Shown one piece after another: positions 6,815-16,305 of a DNA stretch of 64,000 nt. Every line of letters starts with the position of its first letter. Position 1 is the first letter of the stretch. Both the position numbers and the translations under genes were made by a program. The stretch covers positions 310,001 to 374,000 of the forward strand of contig NZ_DASQNA010000007.1 in NCBI RefSeq assembly GCF_035645195.1, given 5' to 3'. The stretch is from Paenibacillus sp. (GTDB taxonomy: Bacteria > Bacillota > Bacilli > Paenibacillales > YIM-B00363). Under the pieces are notes generated by a model. That model searched no databases and was not told where the DNA came from. It saw only the letters and a program-made list of their open reading frames with translations.

Positions 6815-9175
6815 CTATTTCAACTCCGCGACGGTGACGCCGTGGCCGCCTTCGTTGAAGGCGCCGATCCGGAACGTCCGCACGTGCTTGTGCCGGCGCA
6901 AATATTCCTGAATGCCGGTGCGCAGCACGCCCGTTCCTTTGCCGTGGATAATATATACCTGCGATAAGTTCGCCATGATCGCCTCGTCGAGGAAGCGGTC
7001 GACTTCAACGATCGCCTCCTCCACGTTGGAGCCGCGCAAGTCGAGCTCGGTCCGCACGTTCTCGTCGCGCGTCCGCTTCACGGTGGCGACCGCCCGCTGG
7101 CCCTGCTTCGCGGCGGCCGACGAGCCGACGAGCTCGAGGTCGGTCAGCGCGACCTTCATCTTAATAATGCCGAGCTGCACGATCGCCCCGTCCGCCTGCT
7201 TCTCGACAACGTGGCCCTTCTGGCCGAGCGACAGCACCTTCACCTCGTCGCCGGGCGACACCTGCGCCTTCGCGCGCGCCCCGCCGGCCGCAGCCGCCGA
7301 CTTGCGCGGCTTCGGCGCGGCTTCCTCGAGGCGCCGCTTCGCTTCGATCAGCTTGTGCTCCTTGATCGACGCGCCTTCCTCCATCGCCTGCTTGCGCAAA
7401 TCGGCGATGATCGCCTCCGCCTCGCGCCGCGCCTTGGCGAGCGCCTCATGCGCCTCGCGCTCCGCCTCGACGAGCCACTTCTCGCGCTGCTCCTGCAGCT
7501 TGCGCTTCTCCTCCGTCAGCTCGCGGCGAAGCTCCTCCGCTTCCCGGCGCAGCCGTTCGGCTTCCCGGCGCTCCGCCTCGGCGGCAAGCCGATGCTCCTC
7601 GAGCTTGCCGATCATCGACTCGACGCGCTGGTCCTCCTCGGTCACTTGACCGCGCGCCTCCTCGATGATCCGACGGCTCAGCCCGAGCCGCTCGGCGATC
7701 GCGAACGCGTTGCTTCGACCCGGCACGCCGACGAGCAGCCGGTACGTCGGACGCAGCGTCTCGACGTCGAACTCCATGCTCGCGTTGATGACGCCCGGCC
7801 GGTCGTACGCGTACGCCTTGAGCTCGCTGTAGTGCGTCGTCGCCATGAGCCGGCAGCCCATCGCGCGGATGTGCTCGAGGATGGCGATCGCGAGCGCCGA
7901 CCCTTCCGCCGGGTCCGTACCCGCGCCGACTTCATCTAAAAGCACGAGCGAGCGCGGCGTCATCTTTTTCAATATCCCGATAATATTGGTCATATGGCTG
8001 GAGAACGTACTAAGACTCTGTTCGATGCTCTGCTCGTCCCCGATGTCCGCGAACACTTGGTCGAACACGCACAGCTCGCTGCCGTCCTCGGCCGGCACGA
8101 ACAGCCCGGTCATCGCCATGAGGCTGAGCAGCCCGACCGTCTTGAGCGACACCGTTTTGCCGCCGGTGTTCGGACCCGTCACGATGATCGCGGAGTACGA
8201 GCCGCCGAGCTCGATGTCGAGCGGCACCGCATGCTCCATAGGCAGCAGCGGATGGCGGCCGCGGCGAATGCGCAGATACCCCTTGTCGTTGATCGCCGGC
8301 AGACTCGCTTTCATGTCGCGGGCGAGCCGCGCTTTCGCGAACAAGAAATCGAGCTGCCCGAGCAGCTCCACGTTCGCCTCGAGCGGCTGCGACTCTTCGG
8401 CGACGGAAGCCGTGAGACGCTGCAAAATTTTCTCGATCTCCCGCTCCTCCTGCACGCGCAGCTCCCGCAGCTTGTTGTTCAGCTGCACGACCTGCTCCGG
8501 CTCGATGAACAGCGTCGCGCCTGACGACGACTGGTCGTGCACGATGCCGCCGAACGAGCTGCGGTATTCGCTCTTCACCGGAATGACGAAACGGTCGTTC
8601 CGCACCGTGATCAAAGCGTCCTGAAGCATCTTCTGCACGGACGAGCTGCGCACCATCGATTCGAGCCGCTCGCGCACGCGCGCCTCGCCTGAACGGAGCT
8701 CCCGCCGCACGCGGTACAATTCGTCGGACGCCGTATCGACGACGACCCCGTTCTCGTCGATGCACCGGCGGATCGCCTCCTCCAGCGTCCGCAGCTCAAC
8801 AACGCCTTCGGCGAGCGCGCCCAGGATCGGCGCCTCGTGCTTCTCCTGATACGCCTCGATGAACCGCTTCACCCGACGGCCGCCCTGCACCGTGTCGGCG
8901 ACGGCGAGCAGCTCGTGGGCGCTTAACGTCCCGCCGATGTTCGCCCGCTTCAGGCTCGTCCGAATGTCCGAAACGCCGCCGAACGGCGCCGCGCCCTTCA
9001 TTCGGTCGACCGCCGCCGCCTCGTCGGTGCCGGCCAACCGATGGCGAACTTCTTCCAAATCTGAGCTCGGCGTCGCCTCCGCCGCGAACGCCTTCCCGAT
9101 CGACGTCGCCGCGTGCGATTCGAGTTTATTTAAAATTTTGGGGTATTCGAGTTTTTCCAATAGCTTCTTATCCAA
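6815..9175 (-). CDS. mutS2: MutS2 family ATPase/endonuclease
   Basis: 786 residues from a TTG at 9175, preceded by GAGGGGAG with 8-nt spacing; this gives the standard MutS2 N-terminus LDKKLLEKLEYPKIL and the standard length. The ATPase core holds Walker A GPNTGGKT and Walker B LVLLDEVGAGTDP, then a long Glu/Arg-rich coiled coil. The C-terminal Smr nuclease domain has LDLRG and HGKGTGVLR. In this family the protein binds stalled/collided ribosomes and branched DNA: it splits collided ribosomes in Bacillus and limits recombination in some species. The first mismatch-binding MutS domain is absent, as is normal for MutS2. The pheS-pheT-zapA-mutS2 neighbourhood is common in Firmicutes. Confidence 0.97.
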   Translation of the reverse strand: MDKKLLEKLEYPKILNKLESHAATSIGKAFAAEATPSSDLEEVRHRLAGTDEAAAVDRMKGAAPFGGVSDIRTSLKRANIGGTLSAHELLAVADTVQGGRRVKRFIEAYQEKHEAPILGALAEGVVELRTLEEAIRRCIDENGVVVDTASDELYRVRRELRSGEARVRERLESMVRSSSVQKMLQDALITVRNDRFVIPVKSEYRSSFGGIVHDQSSSGATLFIEPEQVVQLNNKLRELRVQEEREIEKILQRLTASVAEESQPLEANVELLGQLDFLFAKARLARDMKASLPAINDKGYLRIRRGRHPLLPMEHAVPLDIELGGSYSAIIVTGPNTGGKTVSLKTVGLLSLMAMTGLFVPAEDGSELCVFDQVFADIGDEQSIEQSLSTFSSHMTNIIGILKKMTPRSLVLLDEVGAGTDPAEGSALAIAILEHIRAMGCRLMATTHYSELKAYAYDRPGVINASMEFDVETLRPTYRLLVGVPGRSNAFAIAERLGLSRRIIEEARGQVTEEDQRVESMIGKLEEHRLAAEAERREAERLRREAEELRRELTEEKRKLQEQREKWLVEAEREAHEALAKARREAEAIIADLRKQAMEEGASIKEHKLIEAKRRLEEAAPKPRKSAAAAGGARAKAQVSPGDEVKVLSLGQKGHVVEKQADGAIVQLGIIKMKVALTDLELVGSSAAAKQGQRAVATVKRTRDENVRTELDLRGSNVEEAIVEVDRFLDEAIMANLSQVYIIHGKGTGVLRTGIQEYLRRHKHVRTFRIGAFNEGGHGVTVAELK

Positions 9176-9284
9176 CGTACGCACTCCCCTCAAGTAAGTA
9201 TTATATCCAATGATCCCGGGCAACACTAGAAAATGCACCGGAAAGACGAAGCGTGCGACAAACCATTGCGAGGAGGACAGAAGG

Positions 9285-9647
9285 ATGCATTTTTTGGCCC
9301 ATGTGGTTCGATTTGTCGTCTCGGCACTCGTTCTGTTGTTGGTCGGCGCCCTCGTGCCCCAATTCGAGGTGGGCGGCTTCTGGAGTGCACTGTTGCTGGC
9401 GCTCGTCATCGCGTTGTTCGGCTGGGTGCTTGAAGGCATTTTCGGCAAAAAGATCTCGCCGTTCGGACGCGGCATCGTCGGCTTCCTAGTGAGCGCGCTG
9501 GTCATCTATCTGGCGCAGTTCATCATCGGCGGCGTGGACGTTTCGGTCATCGGCGCGCTTTTGGCCGCGCTCGTTATCGGCATCATCGATTTGTTCCTGC
9601 CGATCGGCTCGCCATTCGAACGGGGCGAACGTCGTCGAGCGGACTAA
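9285..9647 (+). CDS. YvlD/phage holin 4 family membrane protein
   Basis: 120 residues from the ATG at 9285 (ribosome binding site GAGGAGGACAG). Four hydrophobic segments fill the protein: HVVRFVVSALVLLLVGAL, FWSALLLALVIALFGWVL, GIVGFLVSALVIYLAQFI and VIGALLAALVIGIIDLFL, with a basic C-terminus (ERGERRRAD). This is the pattern of the Phage_holin_4_2/YvlD family, which in chromosomes is linked to envelope stress rather than lysis. It stands alone, divergent from mutS2. Confidence 0.82.
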   Translation: MHFLAHVVRFVVSALVLLLVGALVPQFEVGGFWSALLLALVIALFGWVLEGIFGKKISPFGRGIVGFLVSALVIYLAQFIIGGVDVSVIGALLAALVIGIIDLFLPIGSPFERGERRRAD

Positions 9648-9824
9648 ACCGCCGGAGGGGAAACGTCAGTCTGCACACGGGTGCGGGCTCGTTTTCTCCC
9701 CCGTACATAATTTCATCATCTTGTCACAGTTCTTCCAACGTTTCTTCATGAAATTCGCGCCGAATCGGAGTACAATGGGGATGGGCAACGATCCATTCGT
9801 TATTTCCGAGGGGGCTATTGGATA

Positions 9825-10196
9825 ATGAACATGAGAAAAATTACACTCGTCCTTGCGCTTGCTCTGACCTTCGCCGGGCTGCTCGCCGCTTGCGGCGGCG
9901 CCGAACAATCCGCGCCGGCCGTCGAGCCGACGGGCAACACGGTCGATCTGGCGATCGAAGCGAAGGATTTCGAGTTTGATCAAAAGGAATACCGCGTGAA
10001 AGCGGGCGACACCGTCAACGTATCGTTCGTAAACGCGCAAGGCATGCACGGCATCGACATCGTCGGCTACAACGTGAAGCTCGGCGACGGCGACACCGCC
10101 ACGTTCGTCGCGGCGCCCGGCGAATACGACATTGTGTGCAACATCATGTGCGGCACCGGCCATTCGCAAATGCGCTCGAAGCTGATCGTCGAATAA
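9825..10196 (+). CDS. Cupredoxin lipoprotein with a CuA-type site (COX2-like)
   Basis: 123 residues; ATG at 9825 after GAGGGGG. The signal sequence ends in LLAAC, a lipobox, so it should be a membrane lipoprotein. The mature domain is a small cupredoxin (DLAIEAKDFEFDQKEYRVKAGDTVNVSFVNAQG). Its ligands match a binuclear CuA centre: a His in GMHGIDI and then CNIMCGTGHSQM (Cys-x3-Cys-x3-His-x2-Met), as in cytochrome oxidase subunit II. There is no transmembrane hairpin and no oxidase gene nearby, so it is a free-standing CuA domain, with electron transfer or copper handling at the outer face as the likely role. Confidence 0.85.
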   Translation: MNMRKITLVLALALTFAGLLAACGGAEQSAPAVEPTGNTVDLAIEAKDFEFDQKEYRVKAGDTVNVSFVNAQGMHGIDIVGYNVKLGDGDTATFVAAPGEYDIVCNIMCGTGHSQMRSKLIVE

Positions 10197-10204
10197 GGAT
10201 GAAC

Positions 10205-10236
10205 GAAAAAAGACCTCCCGCGAGGTCTTTTTTTCG
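10205..10236 (+). terminator. Terminator after the CuA lipoprotein gene
   Basis: AAAAAGACCTC CCGC GAGGTCTTTTTTT, 9 nt after the stop; the A-run on the other side lets it serve the converging strand as well. Confidence 0.85.
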
Positions 10237-10290
10237 TCGCTGCCGATGCAGCAATAACCGCCGACCCGGTTCGGGCGGCGGTTTCGTCGG

Positions 10291-11517
10291 TTACTGCGTT
10301 TCCGAAATCGTCAATTGAATCCATTCGTTAAACTCGTTCTGCAGCTTCACATACTCTTCCTGGAGCTTCTGGTACCTCGCCTCGAGCGACAAGTCGCCCG
10401 TGTTCTCCGCGTCCTGCGCATCCCCAGCCCCGGTCCCGGCGGACTCGGCGGACGGCGCATGGCCGGCTGCGGCTTCGGCGGCCGCGGCGGCGATCGCCTG
10501 CGCTGCGGCCGCCTCCCGCTCCGCAAGCTCGGCCTCGAGCCGAGCGATTCGCGACTCCATCGTCGCGGACGCTTCCGCCGCTTCGCGGGCGGCGTTCTCG
10601 TACTTCGCCTGCCACTCCTCCACGCGTTCGGCCCAGAGAAGGCTCGCAAGCTCAGCTTCTTCCGCGAGCCGCTTGTTCTCCGCTTCGAGCGAATCGACGC
10701 GCTGACGAAGCTCGAGCGCCTCGCTCGCTATGCCGCGCTCCTTCTCCTCTGCTTCTTCCGCGAGCCGCCGGTTCTCCGCTTCGAGCGTCTCGACGCGCTG
10801 ACGAAGGAGGGGCGCCTCGCTCGCCTTGCCGCGCTGCTCCTCCGCTTCTTCCGCGAGCCGCTTATTCTCCGCTTCGAGCGCCTCGATCCACTGCTGGAGC
10901 TCGAGCGCCTCGCTCGCCTTGCCGCGCTGCTCCTCCGCCTCTTCCGCGAGACGCTTATTTTCCGCTTCGAGCGCCTCGATCCGCTGCTGTAGCTCCAGCG
11001 CCTCGTTCGCCTTGGCGCGTTCCTTCTCCTCCGCCTCTTCCGCGAGGCGTCGATTTTCCGCTTCGAGCGCCTCGATCCGCTGCTGTAGCTCGAGTGCCTC
11101 GTTCGCCTTGGCGCGTTCCTGCTCCTCCGCCTCTTCCGCGAGGCGCCGGTTGTCCGCTTCGAGCGCCTCGCACCGCTGCTGGAGCTCGAGCGCCTCTTTC
11201 GCCTTGCCGCGCTCTTTCTCCTCCGTCAGCTCGAGCGCCTTGCGAAGCTCCTCGATCCGCTGCTTCGACTCCGAATGCTCGCGCTCGAACGCATCGAACT
11301 TGCCCTTCAGCTGGAAAAACTCGTCCGCCATCCGCACGAGCGCCAGCACGGCGACCCGCTGATGGTCGAGGCGAGGGTTGCTCTTCGCGATCGCTTCCAT
11401 GTTTTCGTTCACGTATACAGAAATACGCTTCATGTATGCTTGGTTGTACGTACCGATCATCTTGTACGTATTTCCGAAAATTTCGACGGTAGTGCGAATC
11501 TTCTCATCCGGATGCAT
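10291..11517 (-). CDS. ZapA-like cell division protein with a long repeat coiled-coil extension
   Basis: 408 residues. Residues about 7-75 match ZapA (TTVEIFGNTYKMIG, YMKRISVYVNENMEAIAK, LDHQRVAVLALVRMADEFFQLK), the FtsZ-ring stabiliser that is normally 85-100 residues long. After this come about 215 residues of Glu/Ala/Leu coiled coil, including six near-identical 31-32-residue repeats (117-289) of the type ALEAENRRLAEEAEE. A second irregular coil and an Ala-rich low-complexity linker (about 345-385) follow, then a short conserved-looking tail RYQKLQEEYVKLQNEFNEW. It lies just downstream of pheT, the usual zapA position. A GC-rich hairpin at 10254-10284 follows the stop. Function of the extension is unknown; a longer cross-bridge in the division ring is one idea. 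Confidence 0.85.
   Translation of the reverse strand: MHPDEKIRTTVEIFGNTYKMIGTYNQAYMKRISVYVNENMEAIAKSNPRLDHQRVAVLALVRMADEFFQLKGKFDAFEREHSESKQRIEELRKALELTEEKERGKAKEALELQQRCEALEADNRRLAEEAEEQERAKANEALELQQRIEALEAENRRLAEEAEEKERAKANEALELQQRIEALEAENKRLAEEAEEQRGKASEALELQQWIEALEAENKRLAEEAEEQRGKASEAPLLRQRVETLEAENRRLAEEAEEKERGIASEALELRQRVDSLEAENKRLAEEAELASLLWAERVEEWQAKYENAAREAAEASATMESRIARLEAELAEREAAAAQAIAAAAAEAAAGHAPSAESAGTGAGDAQDAENTGDLSLEARYQKLQEEYVKLQNEFNEWIQLTISETQ
10651..11169 (-). repeat. Tandem 93-96-bp repeats inside the zapA-like gene
   Basis: Six in-frame units encode a 32-residue (four copies) or 31-residue (two copies) coiled-coil block. The 31-residue copies lack one residue at the EEQ-RGK junction. 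DNA identity between neighbouring copies is high enough to suggest recent unequal crossing-over. Confidence 0.85.
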
Positions 11518-11655
11518 CCGCTGGGCACGCCCCTTTCGACAGAAGTCAACAAAAATGCCGGCGCATCGTCAACTTTCGTACTAATTCGATGCGGCCGGCG
11601 CAGTTTCCTGCTATTTGTTTTTTACAATTTTTTTGCTTTTCTTCCGTCTAGCGGA

Positions 11656-14109
11656 TTATTTCCGCAGCTCGGCGCCGTAGCGGTCGGCGAGCGCTTCGGT
11701 GACGCGCGCGTGCGCGGCGGTCACTTCTTCGTCCGTCAGCGTCCGCTCCCCGTGGCGATACACGAGCGCAAGCGCCACGCTTTTCTTGTCCGGGCCGAGC
11801 CGCTCGCCCATGTACACGTCGAACACGCGCACCGACTCGAGGAACTCGCCGCCCGCCTCGCGGCTCGCCGCGACGAGCGCGCCCGCGGGCACCGCGCGGT
11901 CGACGACGACGGCGATGTCGCGGGAAGCCGCCGGGAACCGCGGCAGCGGATCGTAATTCGCCCGCAGCACCGCTGCTTCCGCCAGCGCTTCGAAATCAAG
12001 CTCGAACGCGTACGTATCGTCGAGCTCCCACGCCGACTGCACTTCCGGGTGCAGCTGCCCGATGCGGCCGAGCTTCGTGCGCGCTCCGTCCAACGACACC
12101 GCGTACACGTCCGCCGTGCGGCCCGGGTGGAAGCCCGCCGGCGCCGAGCGCTCGTATTCCGTCGTCAAGCCGAGCTGCGTCGTCAGCTTCTCGAGCACGC
12201 CCTTCAGATCGTAGAAATCGACCTTCGACCGGGCGCCTTCCGCCCAGTGCGGCGCGGTTTTCGCGCCGGCCATGACCGCCGCGAGCGTCTTCCGCTCCGT
12301 CGGCAGCTTCGAGAGGCCGTCCGTTTCGTCGGTCAGGAACACGCTGCCGATTTCGAACAAGGCGACGTCGTCGACGTTCCGGTTCCGGTTGTGCACGACC
12401 GCCTCGAGCAGATGCGGCAGCAGACTCGTGCGCAGCACGCTGCGGTCCTCGCTCATCGGCATCGACAAGCGGACGAGGCCCGCGCTCTCGAACAGCCCCG
12501 TCAATGCGCCGGTCCGGCTTTCCGCCGTCAGCGAATACGTGACCGCCTCGTGCAGTCCGGCGCCGGTCAGCGCCCGGCGCGCGATGCGCGTCACGCGCTG
12601 CGGCTTCGTGAGCGCCCCCGGCGTCGTGTCGCCGCGGACGAGCGTAATCGGAATGTTGTCGTAGCCGTACAGGCGCGCCACTTCTTCGATCAGGTCGACG
12701 TCGCGCACCATGTCGCCCCGGCGCAGCGGCGCCGTCACCTCCAGCGCGTCCCCGTCGCCTGCGACGTCGAAGCCGAGGCGGGCGAACACGCCGCGAATGT
12801 CGGCGGCGGACAGCGATGTGCCGAGCACGTCGTTCACGCGTTGCACCGTCAGCGGCACCGTGCGCGGTTTCGGCTCGTCCAGCATCAGCTCCGCATGCCC
12901 GTTCGTCGCCTTGCCGCCCGCGTAGCGGCACAGCAGCGCCGTCGCGCGGTTCAGCGCCGGGATGACGGCGTCCGGGTTCACTTCCTTCTCGAACCGGAGG
13001 CTCGCTTCCGAGCGAAGGCCGAGCTCGCGCGACGTGCGGCGCACGGAGCGGCCCGCGAAGCGCGCCGACTCGAGCAGAATGCGCGTCGTGCCCGGCGTCA
13101 CCTCGGAGTTGGCGCCGCCCATGACGCCGGCGAGCGCGATCGGCTTCTCGCCGTCCGTAATCAGCAGCATATGCGGCTCGAGCTTGCGGTCGGCTCCGTC
13201 CAGCGTCTCCATCCGCTCGCCCTCGCGCGCGTTGCGCACGACGATGCGGCTCCCGCCGCCCGCGAGCGTATCCGCGTCGAACGCGTGCAGCGGCTGCCCG
13301 TACTCGAGCATGACGAAGTTCGTGATGTCGACGACGTTGTTGATCGGACGAATGCCCGCCGCCATGAGCCGGTTCTGCATCCACAGCGGGGACGGACCGA
13401 TCTTGACGCCTTCGATGAGGCGAGCAGCGTAATGCGGGCAGTCGTCCTTCGCTTCGATGTCGATGCGGACGCGATCCGACGTCGGCACGCCCGACAGCTC
13501 GACGCCTTCGTTCTCGTCCGGCAGCGCGACCTTCCGGTCCAGCAGCGCGCCCGCTTCGTACGCGACGCCGATCATGCTGAGCGCGTCGCTCCGGTTCGGC
13601 GTCAGATCGAGCTCCAGCACCTCGTCGTCGATGTCGAGCAGCGCGATAATGTCGGCGCCGACTTCCGTATCCTCCGCCAGCACGAGGATGCCCTCTTGAA
13701 TTTCTTTCGGCAGCAGCTTGTCGTTGAGGCCGAGCTCTTTCGCCGAGCAAATCATGCCCTGCGACTCGACGCCGCGCAGCTTCGCCCGCTTGATTTTCAA
13801 ATCGCCCGGCAGGCTCGCGCCCACGAGCGCCACCGGCACCTTCTGGCCTGCGGCCACGTTCGGCGCCCCGCACACGATCTGCAGATGCTCGTTCTCGCCG
13901 ACGTCGACGCGGCAGACGCTCAGCTTATCGGCGTCCGGATGCTTCTCCCGCGACACGACGTGCCCGACGACGACTTTCACGACGCCGAGATTGCGCGCCG
14001 TCACGCCGTCCACCTCGATGCCGCCGCGCGTCAGCTTCTCCGCGAGCTCCTTCGCAGTGACCCCGCTCAAATCCACGTACTGCTTCAACCATTTATACGA
14101 TACGTTCAT
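11656..14109 (-). CDS. pheT: Phenylalanine--tRNA ligase beta subunit
   Basis: 817 residues, normal length. Order of domains: N-terminal YKWLKQYVDLSG; an EMAP/OB tRNA-binding domain (VVGHVVSREKHPDADKLSVCRVD, residues about 43-150); B3/4 editing domain; B5 domain (PFDVAGDGDALEVTAP region); the inactive synthetase-like core; and a C-terminal anticodon-binding FDX-ACB domain (RFPAASRDIAVVVDRAVPAG ... RTLTDEEV). It follows pheS by 12 nt and forms the alpha2-beta2 enzyme with it. Expression is controlled by the T-box upstream of pheS. Confidence 0.98.
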   Translation of the reverse strand: MNVSYKWLKQYVDLSGVTAKELAEKLTRGGIEVDGVTARNLGVVKVVVGHVVSREKHPDADKLSVCRVDVGENEHLQIVCGAPNVAAGQKVPVALVGASLPGDLKIKRAKLRGVESQGMICSAKELGLNDKLLPKEIQEGILVLAEDTEVGADIIALLDIDDEVLELDLTPNRSDALSMIGVAYEAGALLDRKVALPDENEGVELSGVPTSDRVRIDIEAKDDCPHYAARLIEGVKIGPSPLWMQNRLMAAGIRPINNVVDITNFVMLEYGQPLHAFDADTLAGGGSRIVVRNAREGERMETLDGADRKLEPHMLLITDGEKPIALAGVMGGANSEVTPGTTRILLESARFAGRSVRRTSRELGLRSEASLRFEKEVNPDAVIPALNRATALLCRYAGGKATNGHAELMLDEPKPRTVPLTVQRVNDVLGTSLSAADIRGVFARLGFDVAGDGDALEVTAPLRRGDMVRDVDLIEEVARLYGYDNIPITLVRGDTTPGALTKPQRVTRIARRALTGAGLHEAVTYSLTAESRTGALTGLFESAGLVRLSMPMSEDRSVLRTSLLPHLLEAVVHNRNRNVDDVALFEIGSVFLTDETDGLSKLPTERKTLAAVMAGAKTAPHWAEGARSKVDFYDLKGVLEKLTTQLGLTTEYERSAPAGFHPGRTADVYAVSLDGARTKLGRIGQLHPEVQSAWELDDTYAFELDFEALAEAAVLRANYDPLPRFPAASRDIAVVVDRAVPAGALVAASREAGGEFLESVRVFDVYMGERLGPDKKSVALALVYRHGERTLTDEEVTAAHARVTEALADRYGAELRK

Positions 14110-14121
14110 CTCGATCCTCCT

Positions 14122-15156
14122 CTATCCGCGCGCGAACTGCCGCAGGAACCGCACATCGTTCGTGTAGAAATGACGAATATCCTCAATCCCGTAACGCAGC
14201 ATCGCGATCCGCTCCACGCCCATGCCGAACGCGAAGCCGGTCACCTCGTTCGGGTCGTAACCGCCCATCTCGAGCACTCTCGGATGAACCATGCCGGAGC
14301 CCAAAATTTCGAGCCAGCCGGAATATTTGCACACCCGGCAGCCGCTGCCGCCGCAAACGGCGCACGACACGTCGACCTCGGCGCTCGGCTCCGTGAACGG
14401 GAAGAAGCTCGGGCGCATCCGGATGTTGACGTTCGGGCCGAACATTTCGCGGGCGAATTGCAGCAGCGTCCCTTTCAAATCGCTCATGCGGATGTTTTTG
14501 TCGATGACGAGCCCTTCGATCTGCATGAATTGATGCGAATGCGTCGGATCGTCGTCGTCGCGGCGGTACACCTTGCCCGGACAAATGACCTTCACCGGCA
14601 GCGCGCCGCGTTTCGCCTCCATCGTCCGCGCCTGTACCGGCGACGTATGGGTGCGCAGCAGAATGTCTTCGGAAATGTAGAACGAATCCTGCATGTCGCG
14701 CGCCGGGTGATCCTTCGGCAAATTCATCGCTTCGAAGTTGTAGTAGTCGGACTCGACCTCCGGTCCTTCCGCCACCGTAAAGCCCATCCCGACGAAAATG
14801 TCCTCGATCTCCTGCACGATTTGCGTCAGCGGGTGCAGCGCGCCGTTCGGCGCCGGACGCCCGGCAAGCGTCACGTCGATCGTCTCCGTCGCGAGGCGCC
14901 GCTCCGTCTCCGCGCGGGCGAACGCCGCGGACTTCTCGTCGATCACCGCTTCGATCGCGGCGCGGACGTCGTTCGCGACTTGCCCGATGACCGGCCGTTC
15001 CTCCGCCGACAGCGCCCCCATGCCGCGCAAAATTTCCGTCAGCAGCCCTTTCTTGCCGAGATATTTGACCCGCAGCTCGTTCAGCGCGCCCGGGTCGGTC
15101 ACGCCGCCAAGCTCCTGCAGCGCATCCGCGCGCAGCGCCTCCAACCGTTCTTTCAT
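14122..15156 (-). CDS. pheS: Phenylalanine--tRNA ligase alpha subunit
   Basis: 344 residues from the ATG at 15156, chosen because AAGGAGG lies 9 nt upstream; this is the usual PheS length. It has an N-terminal coiled-coil arm followed by the class II catalytic core: motif 1 region [12 protein letters not shown], motif 2 [19 protein letters not shown], and motif 3 [19 protein letters not shown]. It charges tRNA-Phe with phenylalanine. First gene of the T-box-controlled pheS-pheT operon. Confidence 0.98.
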   Translation of the reverse strand: MKERLEALRADALQELGGVTDPGALNELRVKYLGKKGLLTEILRGMGALSAEERPVIGQVANDVRAAIEAVIDEKSAAFARAETERRLATETIDVTLAGRPAPNGALHPLTQIVQEIEDIFVGMGFTVAEGPEVESDYYNFEAMNLPKDHPARDMQDSFYISEDILLRTHTSPVQARTMEAKRGALPVKVICPGKVYRRDDDDPTHSHQFMQIEGLVIDKNIRMSDLKGTLLQFAREMFGPNVNIRMRPSFFPFTEPSAEVDVSCAVCGGSGCRVCKYSGWLEILGSGMVHPRVLEMGGYDPNEVTGFAFGMGVERIAMLRYGIEDIRHFYTNDVRFLRQFARG

Positions 15157-15235
15157 CGCATCGTTCCTCCTTATCATTCAAACCCTGTGCGCTAGGCACG
15201 TATTCGGGTCGTCGACCGCCATCGCAATGTCGGCA

Positions 15236-15525
15236 AACAAAAAAGACCTCTCCTCCCTAAGGGACGAAAAGGTCGCGGTACCACCCTCATTCGCAGCGAA
15301 CAAAAATCATGCATGCTCGCGGCGCACTCGAACGGCGGGTAACGGCCGCCAGCCGGTCCGCCCTACGCGCGCGCGGGAACGCAAATCCGCGCGGTTCAGG
15401 CGACTGCTCGGGAGAGAAGGTTCGGCGGCGGGCGCATATCGCGGAGCGGCTCTCAATCTGCGGCCTCTCCTCCCTGTGCGGCGCATCGCTGCGTACTGGG
15501 CTCCTTCATTGCATGTCACATTTCT
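15236..15525 (-). promoter_or_regulatory. T-box leader of pheST with terminator
   Basis: The minus strand contains the T-box sequence AGGGTGGTACCGCG (15274-15288), which pairs with the uncharged tRNA acceptor end. It is followed by the terminator GACCTTTTCGTCCC ... GGGAGGAGAGGTCTTTTTT (15238-15273). The 5' part contains a long GC-rich stem region consistent with Stem I. Position before pheS implies tRNA-Phe sensing and a UUC specifier, but the exact specifier loop could not be assigned by eye. Confidence 0.92.
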
Positions 15526-15529
15526 GCTT

Positions 15530-15558
15530 ATTATAGCCGACCGTCAGATCAACTTCAA
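15530..15558 (-). promoter_or_regulatory. Promoter of the T-box/pheST operon
   Basis: Minus strand TTGAAG (15553-15558), 17-bp spacer, TATAAT (15530-15535). The -35 overlaps the 3' end of the upstream permease gene. Confidence 0.75.
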
Positions 15559-16305
15559 GCCGCTGATCAGAATGATCGTCGCCATGACGGTGCGCAGCGG
15601 TTTGCCCGGCACGACCGCAGACAATCGGCTGCCTAATATTACGCCCGGCACCGACCCGATCAGCAGGTTGAACGCCAGCGCGTAATTGATGTTGCCGTAT
15701 ACGGCGTGAATCGCGCCTGCGGCCGTCACGAGCAGGAACGCATGCAATATATCCGTGCCGACCAGCTCCGCCGCCGTGAGGCGGTACAAATAAATCATCG
15801 CCAGCGCGAACAAACTGCCGGACCCGATCGACGTCAACCCGACGATGAAGCCGAGCGCCACGCCGATGCCGATCGTAAGAAGCCGTTTATCCGCGAGCGG
15901 CTTCTCCTGCCAGCGGTTCGACCCCAGACGATCGAAAAACTGCTTCAAAATCGTCGCGATCGCCACCACGACGAGCACGACGCCGAGCGCATGCTTCATG
16001 ATCGTATCCTGATGCATGGCGAGCGGCGGATATGCCTGCAGCAGCAGAACCGCGCCGACGGCGCTCGGGATGCTGCCCAACGCCAAATACTTGACGAGCG
16101 TTAGGTTGATCGTCTTCTGTCGAATATGCTGAATGCTTCCGAACAGCTTCGTGACCGAGTTATAAAACAAGTCCGTCGCCACCGCCACGCTCGGGCTGAT
16201 GCCGATCCACATCAGCACCGGCGTCAGCAGCGCCGCGCCGCCGACGCCCGTCAGACCGACGAGCGCCCCGACCATGAACCCCATGAGTACAATTTCAATT
16301 TCCAT
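15544..16305 (-). CDS. TauE/SafE family anion permease
   Basis: 253 residues, seven to eight hydrophobic segments. The N-terminal repeat shows the family signature FMVGALVGLTGVGGAALLTPVLMWIGISPSVAVATDL, and the C-terminal repeat GFIVGLTSIGSGSLFALAMIYLYRLTAAELVGTDI. This family exports sulfite or organosulfonates or transports other small anions; the substrate is not predictable here. ATG start after GGGGGTGAG. Confidence 0.92.
   Translation of the reverse strand: MEIEIVLMGFMVGALVGLTGVGGAALLTPVLMWIGISPSVAVATDLFYNSVTKLFGSIQHIRQKTINLTLVKYLALGSIPSAVGAVLLLQAYPPLAMHQDTIMKHALGVVLVVVAIATILKQFFDRLGSNRWQEKPLADKRLLTIGIGVALGFIVGLTSIGSGSLFALAMIYLYRLTAAELVGTDILHAFLLVTAAGAIHAVYGNINYALAFNLLIGSVPGVILGSRLSAVVPGKPLRTVMATIILISGLKLI

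Noticed and set aside
11275-15195. 1306-codon plus-strand open frame across zapA, pheT and pheS
   Set aside because: It is the reverse complement of real genes with known products; the translation is Arg/His/Ala-rich without domains and without a ribosome binding site, a normal by-product of high GC.
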